Of a DNA stretch of 64,000 nucleotides, positions 41,555-51,011 are shown in pieces. Positions within the stretch are counted from its first letter, which is position 1. Every line of letters begins with the position of its first letter. The position numbers and the translations under genes were made by a program. The notes under the pieces were generated by a model that saw nothing but the letters and a program-made list of their open reading frames with translations, did no database searches and was not told where the DNA came from. Source of the stretch: a virus. Location: IMG/VR virus record IMGVR_UViG_3300023110_001575, positions 1-64,000 of that record; one strand, 5' to 3'.

Positions 41555-43018
41555 ATGGCATATACAATTAATAGATTTAACGGCACAGTCTTAACAAATG
41601 TTGAAGACGGCACAATTAACACTACTACAGATTTGAAGTTAGTAGGGAAGAATTATAGTGGTTACGGTGAAAGCCAAAACGAAAACTTTTTGTTTTTGTT
41701 AGAAAATTTTGCAGGTGTAAATGCACCTACAAAACCAATCAGTGGTATGATTTGGTTTGACAGTGGAACTAACAAACTTAAATTTTATAATGGAACATCA
41801 TGGAAGCCAGCAGGCGGCACTGAAATAAGCACAACAGCACCAGCAGGATCATCAGAGGGAGACTTTTGGTGGGATAGCAACAACGAGCAGTTTTATGTAA
41901 GATCAGCATCTGGCAACTGGGTGTTAATTGGTCCACAAGGTGTTGGCGCAGGATTTGGTGTAACACAAACTAAAAGTCTTACACTTACAGATACTACAGG
42001 TACCATTCATGCCATTTTGGCTACCTATGTAGAAGACACTGTAATTTCAACTATCAGTCCAGATACATTTACTCCTAACACAGCAAGTGCAATTACAGGT
42101 TTCCCAACAATTTATGCAGGTATTACACTCCTAAATTCAAATTCAGGAGAAACAACAACTACACATAGATTCTATGGTACTGCAACTAATGCTGACAAAC
42201 TAGGTGGATTAAGTTCTAGTGATTTTGTTAGATCAACAGGTACAACAAACTTTAGTTCTCTAGTTACATTTAGTGATATTGGATTTACATTAGGTACAGG
42301 CACAGATTTAACTTTTGAAATAGATACAGACGGTATTACACCTGTATTTAAAATGAATCAAGATAAGTTGCGTATTAAAGATAGTTCAGGCAATGTTGTA
42401 GTTTATTGGGATGCAACAGGTATGCATCCTGGTGCAAATGCAAACGGCACAATTTACAATTTAGGAAAAGGTGCTGAAAAATTTGAAAATGTATATGCAA
42501 CAACTTTTAATGGTACAGCAACACAAGCAGATACTTTAAAAGTTGGAAGTGCATATAGAAGTGCAGCAACTTCTGCAACATTTGATAGTATTGCAGCAAG
42601 AGATAGTGCAGGTAACCTAACAGCCGTTGTGTTTAGTGGTACAGCAACTAAAGCAAGATATGCCGACTTAGCAGAAAAATATACTACAGGTGATATAGAT
42701 TTAGAGCCAGGAACAGCAGTAGCAGTAGGTACAGATGATTGTTGCGAAGTAGTACCAGCAAAGTCAAGCGATATTTGCATTGGAGTTGTATCAACTGATC
42801 CTGCAATTATGATGAATAGTGAAGCAGATGGTCAATACATTGCACTAAAAGGTCGTGTTCCTGTAAAAGTAGAAGGTCCTGTAAAAAAAGGACAAGCAAT
42901 TTATGCATGGGAAGATGGTATTTGTAAAACAGTAGCAACCACTGCACTAATAGGTGTAGCACTTGAAACTAAAGACTCAGATGATGTAGGATTAGTGGAG
43001 TGTGTGCTAAAAGTATAA
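41555..43018 (+). CDS. Tail fibre 3 with C-terminal autoproteolytic-like domain
   Basis: 487 aa. The shared N-terminal module is clear (NENFLFLLENFAGVNAPTKP, GMIWFDS, LKFYNGTSWKPAGG, GDFWWDS). The C-terminal ~120 residues (368-487) start YADLAEKYTTGDIDLEPGT. They contain GVVSTDPAIMMNSEADG, then ALKGRVPVKVEGPVKKG and LIGVALE, a domain frequent at the ends of phage fibres and resembling peptidase G2/IMC-type chaperone domains. If it is self-cleaving, the mature fibre would lack it; that is inference from the family. Confidence 0.8.
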   Translation: MAYTINRFNGTVLTNVEDGTINTTTDLKLVGKNYSGYGESQNENFLFLLENFAGVNAPTKPISGMIWFDSGTNKLKFYNGTSWKPAGGTEISTTAPAGSSEGDFWWDSNNEQFYVRSASGNWVLIGPQGVGAGFGVTQTKSLTLTDTTGTIHAILATYVEDTVISTISPDTFTPNTASAITGFPTIYAGITLLNSNSGETTTTHRFYGTATNADKLGGLSSSDFVRSTGTTNFSSLVTFSDIGFTLGTGTDLTFEIDTDGITPVFKMNQDKLRIKDSSGNVVVYWDATGMHPGANANGTIYNLGKGAEKFENVYATTFNGTATQADTLKVGSAYRSAATSATFDSIAARDSAGNLTAVVFSGTATKARYADLAEKYTTGDIDLEPGTAVAVGTDDCCEVVPAKSSDICIGVVSTDPAIMMNSEADGQYIALKGRVPVKVEGPVKKGQAIYAWEDGICKTVATTALIGVALETKDSDDVGLVECVLKV

Positions 43019-43021
43019 ATA
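43014..43021 (+). promoter_or_regulatory. Perfect T4-type late promoter (TATAAATA)
   Basis: Exact TATAAATA overlapping the end of fibre 3, 24 nt before the ATG at 43046, with TAGGAG as ribosome binding site between. Confidence 0.7.
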
Positions 43022-43045
43022 TACTAGTACTTATTAGGAGTTTCG

Positions 43046-43933
43046 ATGGCAGTAGGATCAGTAATATCAGCAGCACGTTACAATGCAATTCAGTCTCAAG
43101 TTGAACAAGTTTTAGGTGTTGGATCCGGCCGATTTGGTTATAACAATACAGTAACTAGTGCTCCGGTTTCAAGCGGATCAGGCACAGTAAACGAAGTGCA
43201 TATGTCAGCACTAAAAGCAGACTTAACAGATGCTTATGTACACCAAACTGGATCATCTCCTACACCTTTAACTAGTGTTGCTGTTGCAGATGATATTACA
43301 GATGCTGTATATTTAGAATACGAAACAATTGGAAATTACATATATCTAAATAAAGATGATTTGTATGCTTCTACTCAAGCAAGTGTAGAATCTAAAGTTT
43401 CATCATCAAGAGGTACTTCTAGTCCTTGGGGAGATATTTCATCAAGAGAAACAATTACACACGAATTTACAGCGACATTTACTGATGCAAATCATAGACG
43501 TGCATTTTTCAATGCAGGAGGTCAAGTTAGAGTTAGCACAACAGTAACAAATGCATCTGGTGCAAAAGGATCTGACTGGGCATCTATGATGTCAGCAATA
43601 GGTACAGTCGCTATGGATAGATCACAAACTACTGCATCATCGCCTGGAACATCGATTGGTAATTATGATCTTAACACAACGTATCAAACAATTTTTACTA
43701 AATCAGGTTCTGGTGTTTATGCAAGCAATAGTTATACTATTAAAGCTAAAGCAGACAGTGATACAGTTTTAAGATTTAAAGTTGAATTTTATGACGGTAT
43801 TCCTGCAATTGGTGCTGGTGGCACTGATGAAGCAGTTATTGCAGATATTACATCAAGTGTTTCTCAACTAAGGGCAACGGGTTCATATGTGTCAGTACCG
43901 ACTCCGACATACGCTAACGTTTCTACCTTATAA
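43046..43933 (+). CDS. Fibre-associated structural protein A
   Basis: 295 aa. The N-terminus AVGSVISAARYNAIQSQVEQVLGVGSG-type opening is typical of a small virion protein found beside fibre genes in T4-like phages. HQTGSS is followed by a beta-rich C-terminal half with RRAFFNAGGQVRVSTTVTN, SMMSAIGTVAMD and TKSGSGVYASNSYTIKAK. The next gene shares these blocks, so the two are paralogues. No enzymatic motif is seen. A role as a fibre tip or decoration protein is inference from position and composition. Confidence 0.7.
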   Translation: MAVGSVISAARYNAIQSQVEQVLGVGSGRFGYNNTVTSAPVSSGSGTVNEVHMSALKADLTDAYVHQTGSSPTPLTSVAVADDITDAVYLEYETIGNYIYLNKDDLYASTQASVESKVSSSRGTSSPWGDISSRETITHEFTATFTDANHRRAFFNAGGQVRVSTTVTNASGAKGSDWASMMSAIGTVAMDRSQTTASSPGTSIGNYDLNTTYQTIFTKSGSGVYASNSYTIKAKADSDTVLRFKVEFYDGIPAIGAGGTDEAVIADITSSVSQLRATGSYVSVPTPTYANVSTL

Positions 43934-43936
43934 GTA
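43929..43936 (+). promoter_or_regulatory. Weak late-promoter-like motif
   Basis: TATAAGTA (one mismatch from TATAAATA) followed by CAGTAGGAG lies across the stop of the previous gene, 15 nt before the ATG at 43952. It again has the ACAGT extension. Confidence 0.4.
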
Positions 43937-43951
43937 CAGTAGGAGTTACTA

Positions 43952-45223
43952 ATGCCGTTTACTATTGGCCAAACAATTACTGCATCTAATTATAATACAC
44001 TTCGTACAAACGTACTAGGTGTGTATCAAACTCTGTACGGACAATCACCTTATTCTAGCACAGTAACTGGTAATAGCACTCCTAATGCAGGTGATGGTGA
44101 TCAAATTACAACCACTGAAATGTTGAATTTATTTTTAGATGTTCAGGCAGCATACTTGCATCAAACAGGAAGTGTTAACAGTAATATTGCAGTACCAGAA
44201 GTTGGTTTAACAGTATCAGCAGACGAATCTGAAGCAGGCGGCCATAGCGGTATGATACTTGCTGTAGGTTTAACAAATCCTGCAACTATAACAACAGACA
44301 CAAACCATAATTTAAAAGATGGAGTGTTAATAACATTTAATGACGTAGAAGGTACTACTGAACTAAACGGATTAAGTTACTATGTCAAAGTTACAGGGTC
44401 AGCCGATATAGAATTGTATACAAACAGTGCGTTGACAACAGGTCTAAATGCAACAGGCTATACTACATTTAGCGGATACGGGCATTGGAATGCTCAAGCA
44501 ACAGCAGTAACAGACGGCACAAAAATGGGTTACAATGATTATGAAACAGCGATTTTAGATGTTGTAAACTTTAATGGAGAAGTATCAGGTTGGCCTTTGC
44601 TTACCAACTTTACTTTAGGAACACCTACTGCAAGTGCAACAAGAACAGCAAGTTGGGGCGGTACAGGTACAGGCGGCAGCGGTCCGCCTAATAGCATTTA
44701 TCATGTAGTAACAGTGACATTTACAAGTGCTGCCGCATTAGGATATTATTTCAACGCTGGCGGCCAAATAAGATTTAATGCTTCTGCGTCAGGCGGCTCT
44801 GATCCTAAAGATACAGAATGGATCGGTATGCTTAGTGCTATGGGCACAATATCATTTGACAAATATGATACTTCTGCAAGTAGCGGTACAAGTGCAGGCT
44901 TAGGCGCAGACGATCTAACAGCCTCATATCAAACTTTGCTAACTAAATCAGGAAGCGGTGCTTATGCAAATAACGAATATACACTTGAAGGACTTAAATC
45001 TGCTGGTAATGTGTTGAGATTTAGAATCAGCATGAATGACGATTACACCGGTACATTTTTTGATTACGACATAACTGCTGATTTTGATAGTTCTTGCACT
45101 TCTTTTAGACCAGACAGTAGTTTTACATATAATTCTACAACATATACAGCAGTTGATTTACCTCATCCTACAATATCAAACGCTACAGAATTGACTGCCG
45201 ATTTAGCAAGTCCTCCGTCATAA
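43952..45223 (+). CDS. Fibre-associated structural protein B
   Basis: 423 aa, a paralogue of the upstream protein. It has an N-terminus TIGQTITASNYNTLRTNVLG, AYLHQTGS, then GYYFNAGGQIRFNASASGG, GMLSAMGTISFDKYD and LLTKSGSGAYANNEYTLEG. It has an extra inserted beta domain at about 90-170 (NPATITTDTNHNLKDGVLIT), similar in style to ubiquitous phage fibre modules. It is probably a virion component. Ribosome site TAGGAG lies before the ATG. Confidence 0.7.
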   Translation: MPFTIGQTITASNYNTLRTNVLGVYQTLYGQSPYSSTVTGNSTPNAGDGDQITTTEMLNLFLDVQAAYLHQTGSVNSNIAVPEVGLTVSADESEAGGHSGMILAVGLTNPATITTDTNHNLKDGVLITFNDVEGTTELNGLSYYVKVTGSADIELYTNSALTTGLNATGYTTFSGYGHWNAQATAVTDGTKMGYNDYETAILDVVNFNGEVSGWPLLTNFTLGTPTASATRTASWGGTGTGGSGPPNSIYHVVTVTFTSAAALGYYFNAGGQIRFNASASGGSDPKDTEWIGMLSAMGTISFDKYDTSASSGTSAGLGADDLTASYQTLLTKSGSGAYANNEYTLEGLKSAGNVLRFRISMNDDYTGTFFDYDITADFDSSCTSFRPDSSFTYNSTTYTAVDLPHPTISNATELTADLASPPS

Positions 45224-45227
45224 TTAA

Positions 45228-45235
45228 GTTAAATA
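45228..45235 (+). promoter_or_regulatory. Late-promoter-like motif before the glycan cluster
   Basis: GTTAAATA followed by CGTAC lies 27 nt before the ATG at 45263, with GTAGGAG as ribosome binding site. It is the only promoter-like motif I see at the head of the following tightly coupled gene cluster. Confidence 0.45.
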
Positions 45236-45262
45236 CGTACATTATTATGTAGGAGTATCCGT

Positions 45263-45610
45263 ATGGACGATCGTCTTGAACAAGCAATAGATTCTGCCAA
45301 TTTTTTAATTACATTAGAAAATACAAAACGCATATTGAAAGAGCAATATAAAGAATCTTTGGTTTGCTATCATAACAAAGGACAATTTAGTATTAGCATG
45401 GAACTTATAAGTTATTTGCAAACACTAATAGGCATGAATCAAACAGAAACTGTTCTAATTGACGATCACGATATTCCTATTCAAATCGAAAATTTAAAAC
45501 TTTTTGTTTTAGAAGTAATGAATCAATTTTATAATGCAAACAACAAATATCTTATAGAGTATAACAAACTTGTTAAAAAGAGGTCAACAAAGGATATTGT
45601 AGAAGTATGA
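45263..45610 (+). CDS. Small conserved phage protein, unknown function
   Basis: 115 aa, helical and charged: LEQAIDSANFLITLENTKRI, QFSISMELISYLQTLIG, ETVLIDDHDIPIQIENLK. I recall close relatives at the end of the fibre region of T4-like cyanophages and pelagiphages, always unnamed. It overlaps the next glycosyltransferase gene by four bases. There is no membrane segment or catalytic motif. Confidence 0.75.
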   Translation: MDDRLEQAIDSANFLITLENTKRILKEQYKESLVCYHNKGQFSISMELISYLQTLIGMNQTETVLIDDHDIPIQIENLKLFVLEVMNQFYNANNKYLIEYNKLVKKRSTKDIVEV

Positions 45611-46458
45611 GCAAAGGTGTCCTCTTTATTGCAAGAAACAATAAAGAAATTAACTATCTTTACCAAGCAGTGTTCAATGCACACAGAGTACACAAATATT
45701 TAGGTGTACCTGTTTCGATAATTACAGATAACAAAGAATATTTAGAAACACGATTCGATAGTCATCCTTTTGAACATGTTATAGAAATTCCAAACGATCA
45801 AGATTATGGATATAGAAAATACAATGACGGAACGTATTCTAAAAGAAATTTAGAATGGAAAAACACTTCACGGGCAAAAGCATACGACCTTTCTCCTTAC
45901 GAAGAAACACTATTATTAGATACAGATTATATAATTGCAAATAGTTTGTTAAAAGATTGTTTTAACCAATTACATGATTTTTTAATTTATAAGGATAGTG
46001 TTGAACTTAGTGGATGGAGAGACGTATCAGAATTTGAATTATGTAGTGACAAGACAATAGATTTTTATTGGGCAACTTGTGTATATTTTAGAAAAAGTCC
46101 TGACAACAAACGGTTCTTTGATCTGCTTCATCATATATCAGAGAATTGGGAACATTATAGAAACTTGTACCAAATTAAAAGTGCAATTTTTCGTAATGAT
46201 TATGTTTTTAGTGTTGCAATACACATAATGAATGGACATTATAAAAACGGGTTTGCAAAAACTTTACCTGGTAAATTGTTTTATACAATTGATAGAGATT
46301 TGCTTATTGACATTGATGGCGATGATTTTTTATTTTGTTTAGAGAAAAAAGATAGTTTTGGTAATTACATGCCATTGAGAATGAGAGGTTCTAATGTACA
46401 TGTAATGAATAAATTTAGTTTAACGAGAGCAATGTATGTCCCAGAATTCAAAGATTAA
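45607..46458 (+). CDS. GT-A type glycosyltransferase-like protein 1
   Basis: 283 aa. The N-terminus GVLFIARNNKEINYLYQAV opens a Rossmann-like part with VSIITDNKEYL. The metal- and sugar-nucleotide-binding D-x-D sits in LLLDTDYII (D105, D107). Later WATCVYFRKSPDNKRFFDLL fits the acceptor side of small GT-A enzymes such as family 8 or related groups. It probably transfers a sugar from a nucleotide donor. It is the first of the sugar-related genes and is related to the next protein. Donor and acceptor cannot be read from the sequence. Confidence 0.65.
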   Translation: MSKGVLFIARNNKEINYLYQAVFNAHRVHKYLGVPVSIITDNKEYLETRFDSHPFEHVIEIPNDQDYGYRKYNDGTYSKRNLEWKNTSRAKAYDLSPYEETLLLDTDYIIANSLLKDCFNQLHDFLIYKDSVELSGWRDVSEFELCSDKTIDFYWATCVYFRKSPDNKRFFDLLHHISENWEHYRNLYQIKSAIFRNDYVFSVAIHIMNGHYKNGFAKTLPGKLFYTIDRDLLIDIDGDDFLFCLEKKDSFGNYMPLRMRGSNVHVMNKFSLTRAMYVPEFKD

Positions 46459-47290
46459 TTTTACATTGTTTGCACAAAATACAGATGTTGATTATGTTCA
46501 GCAAGCATGTCTTTGCGCAATGAGTATTAAAAATTCAAATCCGAACAGTTCTATTTGTTTGGTAACAAATGATGTTGTGCCTGATAAGTATCAAAATTTA
46601 TTTGATTATATAAAAGAAATACCTTGGGGAGATGCTGCACAAGGACAAGAATGGAAGATTCATAATCGCTGGAAATTATACCATGTTACTCCGTATGATA
46701 ATACAATTGTATTAGATGTTGATATGCTTGTGCTAGACGACATTAGCCGTTGGTGGGAATTTTTACAAACAAAGGAATTATTTTTTACATCAAATGTAAG
46801 AACATATAGAAATGATATTGTCACAAGTAGATTTTATAGGCCAGCATTTGATAAATTTTATTTGCCAGATACTTATGTGGGATTTTATTATTTTAAAAAA
46901 TCTGATCTAGCACACACTTATTTTAAATGGCTCGAACTAGCAGTTAATAATTGGGAAAAGTTTCAAGGAGATTTTGCAGGAGGCAAATACTATCAGCGTG
47001 TAGCAAGTATTGACATGCTGACTGCAATAATTATAAAAATTCTTGGAATCGAAAACGAAGTCACCTGCAAAGTTAGAGATTATCCCCATTTTACACATAT
47101 GAAGTTACATTGCCAAAATTGGACTAATGTTAAAGTAGACAGTTGGCAAAAGTATGTAGGCACATATCTTACAAATGACGGTAAATTAAAAATAGGCAAC
47201 TATTTCCAACAAGGTGTCTTTCATTATACAGAAGATGACTTTGTAAACGATAGAATTATAAACATATATGAAAAGCTTGTAGGAGTTTAA
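46436..47290 (+). CDS. GT-A type glycosyltransferase-like protein 2
   Basis: 284 aa. INFTLFAQNTDVDYVQQACL and SICLVTNDVVP form the nucleotide-binding half, and the D-x-D lies in IVLDVDMLVLDD (D94, D96). Later TYVGFYYFKKSDLAHTYFKW parallels the equivalent segment of the upstream protein, so the two are distant paralogues. The start ATG at 46436 overlaps the upstream gene by 23 nt, so expression is coupled. Confidence 0.65.
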   Translation: MSQNSKINFTLFAQNTDVDYVQQACLCAMSIKNSNPNSSICLVTNDVVPDKYQNLFDYIKEIPWGDAAQGQEWKIHNRWKLYHVTPYDNTIVLDVDMLVLDDISRWWEFLQTKELFFTSNVRTYRNDIVTSRFYRPAFDKFYLPDTYVGFYYFKKSDLAHTYFKWLELAVNNWEKFQGDFAGGKYYQRVASIDMLTAIIIKILGIENEVTCKVRDYPHFTHMKLHCQNWTNVKVDSWQKYVGTYLTNDGKLKIGNYFQQGVFHYTEDDFVNDRIINIYEKLVGV

Positions 47291-47869
47291 ATGTTACAAA
47301 TATCTACTAACAAATTTATTTACTTTGATGAAAATGGAGAACTTTTATCTGTTAGCAATACTAACGCAGAAGAAGGGAACTGGATTGAAGTAGACATTGA
47401 TGCAGTTAAAGATATTTTAGATGCAAAGGATTCTATGACAAATTATAGTGTTGCATTTGATAGCACTACAAAAAAATATGAACTAAAGCATAAACTTATA
47501 GCAGTAGACTTCAATACTGATATATGGTATGACATTTTTGAAATACCAATTACAGAAAAAGCAGATGTAATTGTTACACAAGATTGTAAAAATAAAGAAT
47601 GGTTATTTGAACTAGATCCTATGATAGTAAAAGAAACAAAATCTAAAGACTCTTTTTATAACTTTCCTATGCAATTCTCGATCACAGAGTTTAATGATCC
47701 TCATAATTTATTGCAGTTTATTAAGTTTGGCTTTAGAGATTTGATAGAAGAAAATGTAGTAAAAGTTGCGTTTGATGATAATTTTAAGGTAGACAAAACT
47801 GACATAAGTGTGTATACTATTAAAAAATTCGATACCTATTGTCGGAGAACGGTGAATGAGCAAATTTAA
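47291..47869 (+). CDS. Unknown 192-aa protein in glycan cluster
   Basis: I do not recognise it. The sequence is acidic with alternating strands: NKFIYFDENGELLSVSN, WYDIFEIPITEKADVIVTQD, EWLFELDPMIVKE. It has a beta-sandwich look and no catalytic motif, signal or membrane span. It starts directly after the stop of glycosyltransferase 2 and overlaps the next gene by 14 nt. Confidence 0.65.
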   Translation: MLQISTNKFIYFDENGELLSVSNTNAEEGNWIEVDIDAVKDILDAKDSMTNYSVAFDSTTKKYELKHKLIAVDFNTDIWYDIFEIPITEKADVIVTQDCKNKEWLFELDPMIVKETKSKDSFYNFPMQFSITEFNDPHNLLQFIKFGFRDLIEENVVKVAFDDNFKVDKTDISVYTIKKFDTYCRRTVNEQI

Positions 47870-48797
47870 AATACTAGACTATGACATTATCTATCTTAGT
47901 TATGACGAACCTAATGCTGAAAAAAACTATGCAGATTTGTGTAGGAAAATTCCTTGGGCTAAACGTGTACACGGTGTAGACGGAAGTGATGCAGCACACA
48001 AAGCATGTGCAGAACTTTCAGAGACGGATAGATTTATTACTATCGATGGCGATAATATTATTGATTCTGAGTTTCTTACAAAAGAATATGATTTAGAAAC
48101 ACACGAAGACATGCACTGGAATCGTGATATAAAGTTTGAAGACTGTGTAGTAAGTTGGAGTGCTAGAAATACAATTAACGGACTAATGTACGGTAACGGC
48201 GGTATTAAATGCTGGCCTAAAGATAAAGTGTTAAACATGCGTACACACGAAAATGCAGATCCTAATAATGCACATGCTCAAGTTGATTTTTGTTGGGACT
48301 TAGAATATATTCAAATGAATGCGTGTTATAGCGAAATTATGAATAATGCTACTCCGCAGCAAGCATGGCGTGCTGGATTTAGAGAAGGTGTCAAAATGGC
48401 ACTTGACAGAGGTATGAAACCTACTTTGAATGATTTTAAACGTAATCATTGGAAGAACTTGCATCGTTTGTATATTTGGCTAATGATAGGCGCTGATGTA
48501 GAAAATGGTAAATGGGCTATTTACGGCGCAAGAGAAGGTCTTTATAAAACAATGTGTACGGATTGGGACTTTGTAAATGTTCGTGATTTTAAATGGTTAA
48601 ATGAATATTGGGCAAATGAAGTTGAATCTAAAGTATCTTTAGAAGGACTTGAAGATTCAATTGAGGAATATGGTATTAAACTAATTAACGAACTCGATTT
48701 ACCTATTGCTGAAGAATGCTTAACTGCACAACAAAGTAATTTTTTCAAAACAGTATATCAAAATCCGGGTAGAACTGCTGGACAACAATTTATATGA
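47856..48797 (+). CDS. Glycosyltransferase-like protein 3
   Basis: 313 aa. The N-terminal half has YDIIYLSYDEPNAEKNYADL, then KRVHGVDGSDAAHKACAEL and RFITIDGDNIID, a GT-A like arrangement where DGDN replaces the classical D-x-D. The second half has AWRAGFREGVKMALDRG and is helical with many Trp residues. Similar proteins are common in T4-like marine phages as putative glycosyltransferases (recollection). The enzymatic role is plausible but not certain because the full GT motif set is incomplete. It overlaps the radical SAM gene by four bases. Confidence 0.55.
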   Translation: MSKFKILDYDIIYLSYDEPNAEKNYADLCRKIPWAKRVHGVDGSDAAHKACAELSETDRFITIDGDNIIDSEFLTKEYDLETHEDMHWNRDIKFEDCVVSWSARNTINGLMYGNGGIKCWPKDKVLNMRTHENADPNNAHAQVDFCWDLEYIQMNACYSEIMNNATPQQAWRAGFREGVKMALDRGMKPTLNDFKRNHWKNLHRLYIWLMIGADVENGKWAIYGAREGLYKTMCTDWDFVNVRDFKWLNEYWANEVESKVSLEGLEDSIEEYGIKLINELDLPIAEECLTAQQSNFFKTVYQNPGRTAGQQFI

Positions 48798-50176
48798 AAT
48801 CAGAAACAGATAGAATTAAAGAAGCCGCTAGTATAATGGAGGATGTAAGTCCGACATTCTGTTTGGCTAAGTGGCATCATACTACAATTTATTTACACAC
48901 AGGTGATACACACAGTTGCTATCATCCGTCGCCGCATAAGATTGATTTAGAAGAAATTAAAAACAATCCTAGTGCATTGCACAATACACTTACAAAGAAA
49001 AAAGAACGTGCAAAAATGCTTGTAGGTGAAAAACCTAAAGGCTGTACCTATTGCTGGAATGTCGAAACACTAGGAGATGATCATATTTCTGATAGAAACA
49101 TTCGTAATGAAAGTATTTACAAGCCTGAGCGATTACAAGAAATTGTAGATTCGCCTTGGGATTTTGACGTAAATCCAGAATATATCGAAATTGCATTTAG
49201 TAATGAATGCAATTTTAAATGTGGATATTGTTCACCTATGGCAAGTAGTAGCTTTTATAACGAAGTCAAAAAACATGGTCCGTATGATATGGTTAAAAAT
49301 CATCGATGCGATGTTGATTGGTTTCAGCCTATGGAAGAAGGGTCAAATCCTTACGTAGATGCATGGTGGAAATGGTGGCCTGAAGTAAGTAAGACACTAA
49401 ACATTTTACGCATTACAGGCGGTGAGCCTCTTATGCATAAAAGCACATGGCGTATATTTGACGAACTTAAAGAAAATCCACGTCCTCATATTGAACTTAA
49501 CCTCAATAGTAACATGGGTTTAAGTCCACGCATTGTGTCTAAGTTTGCCGATAATGTAAAAGAACTTTTAGAAGGTAACAAAATTAAAAAGTTTAAAGTA
49601 TATTCTAGTATAGATACATTTGATAATCGTGCAGAATATCTTCGCACAGGTTTAGATGTAAATCTTTGGGAAAGTAATATGAAAAACTTTTTAAATATTA
49701 CTGGCTCCGATTTAACAATCATGTGTACGTTTAATATTCTTAGTGTTACAAGTTTTAATTTATTCCTACAAAAAGTTTTAGATTGGCGTAAAGAATTTTA
49801 TGATCCTAAGCGTAGACGTATTAGATTTGATACACCTTATCTAAAAGAACCGTTACAATATGATATGCATATTTTACCTAAGGATGAATTTTTGCCTTAC
49901 ATGGATAAAATTTTACAATTTATTAATGACAATAGAGACGACAAAGACACTACGAAATTTAGTGATTTAGAATATGAACGTTTTCGTAGAGTAAGAAATT
50001 ATTTTGCAAATGTTAACTATGACGAACCGAGAGTAAAAGAAGGCAGAGCAGATTTTTACAATTGGTTTAATGAATATGATGTTAGAAGAAACGTTAATTT
50101 TTTAGAAACATTTCCTGAGATGGAAGGGTTTTATAATTTATGTAAGCAAACTAAGGATGAACTAGAAGTTGTCTAA
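48794..50176 (+). CDS. Twitch-type radical SAM protein 1
   Basis: 460 aa. The radical SAM 4Fe-4S motif C-x3-C-x2-C is in NECNFKCGYCSP (C139, C143, C146), and the SAM-binding GGEP in RITGGEPLM. A conserved N-terminal block precedes it: CLAKWHH, HSCYHPSPH and GCTYCWNVE. Its extra cysteines may hold an auxiliary cluster or metal. Members of this family in phage and marine bacterial surface-polysaccharide clusters have no known substrate. The second copy starting at 63018 shares every one of these blocks. The gene overlaps both neighbours, consistent with coregulation. Confidence 0.8.
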   Translation: MKSETDRIKEAASIMEDVSPTFCLAKWHHTTIYLHTGDTHSCYHPSPHKIDLEEIKNNPSALHNTLTKKKERAKMLVGEKPKGCTYCWNVETLGDDHISDRNIRNESIYKPERLQEIVDSPWDFDVNPEYIEIAFSNECNFKCGYCSPMASSSFYNEVKKHGPYDMVKNHRCDVDWFQPMEEGSNPYVDAWWKWWPEVSKTLNILRITGGEPLMHKSTWRIFDELKENPRPHIELNLNSNMGLSPRIVSKFADNVKELLEGNKIKKFKVYSSIDTFDNRAEYLRTGLDVNLWESNMKNFLNITGSDLTIMCTFNILSVTSFNLFLQKVLDWRKEFYDPKRRRIRFDTPYLKEPLQYDMHILPKDEFLPYMDKILQFINDNRDDKDTTKFSDLEYERFRRVRNYFANVNYDEPRVKEGRADFYNWFNEYDVRRNVNFLETFPEMEGFYNLCKQTKDELEVV

Positions 50177-51011
50177 TTTGTTTTGTTACGGGTGCAGTTT
50201 TACAAATTACAGTTGGCCTATGTATCCTGAATACTTGGCACAGGAGTTTGATAAAACATTTAATTGTGGATTATCTGGTTTAGGTAATTTTGCAATATAT
50301 CATAGATTACTAGGCACTGTTTTAGAAAACAAAATTAAAGAAAATGATACTGTAATTGTTCAGTGGTCAGAGCCATCAAGGCATGATTACCTTGACAAAG
50401 AAGAAGAATGGTCTAATATTGGCGGCGGCTTAGCCTTAGAACTAACTGCAAAAAGATTAGATCATATTATATCTCATAGTTCGTCTTACGTTAAAACTTT
50501 GACATATATGTTTCATACAGTTAACTTACTTGAATCTTTAAAAGTTAACTGGACTTTTCTTTTTCTTACACCAGATGCAATGGCACACCTAAGTATTCAA
50601 AGAGGTAAACATATAGATTTAGCAGGACATCAAAAACGCATAGCACAAAATATGACGAACAAAGTTAACAAGTATCGTCATAAGTTTATCGAGTTACCAT
50701 TAATGCATCACTTTAATCATAAAGATCCTGTGTTTATGACAAATCATGGTGGCAATTGGTGGGATGACCATCCTAGACCTAAATCAACATATAAATTTGT
50801 AAAGGAAGTTTTAGCACCAAAATTACAAATTAATACTAATAATATAACTAGTTACAACAAATATGTTTGTAACAGAATATTTGTACCTGTAAAAGAAAGA
50901 ACATACAATCAAGAATTTATGATTGAAGCAATGCGTGAGTTACCTGACAATCTCAAGTATAGTTATGATATAAGTGAATTAATAAATGAAACAATTGATA
51001 TGGGCATATAA
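50169..51011 (+). CDS. SGNH/GDSL hydrolase-like protein 1
   Basis: 280 aa. The N-terminal LFCYGCSFTNYSWPMY holds the block-I Ser; CGLSGLGNFAIYHRLL gives the Gly/Asn blocks; VIVQWSEPSRHDY is the block III-like strand; and a late DDHPRPKSTYKFV holds the D-x-H-like pair. This is the usual shape of SGNH proteins found with phage and bacterial glycan genes, which can be acyl-esterases or O-acyltransferases. The start appears to be TTG at 50169, overlapping the previous stop, because no ATG precedes the conserved block. Confidence 0.6.
   Translation: MSNLFCYGCSFTNYSWPMYPEYLAQEFDKTFNCGLSGLGNFAIYHRLLGTVLENKIKENDTVIVQWSEPSRHDYLDKEEEWSNIGGGLALELTAKRLDHIISHSSSYVKTLTYMFHTVNLLESLKVNWTFLFLTPDAMAHLSIQRGKHIDLAGHQKRIAQNMTNKVNKYRHKFIELPLMHHFNHKDPVFMTNHGGNWWDDHPRPKSTYKFVKEVLAPKLQINTNNITSYNKYVCNRIFVPVKERTYNQEFMIEAMRELPDNLKYSYDISELINETIDMGI

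Noticed and set aside
37567-43018. Diversity-generating retroelement acting on the fibres
   Set aside because: No reverse transcriptase gene and no near-identical template/variable repeat pair is visible in the window.
45191-45226. Sigma70 promoter TTGACT ... TAATTA before the glycan cluster
   Set aside because: The spacing is about 24 nt, too long for a functional -35/-10 pair.
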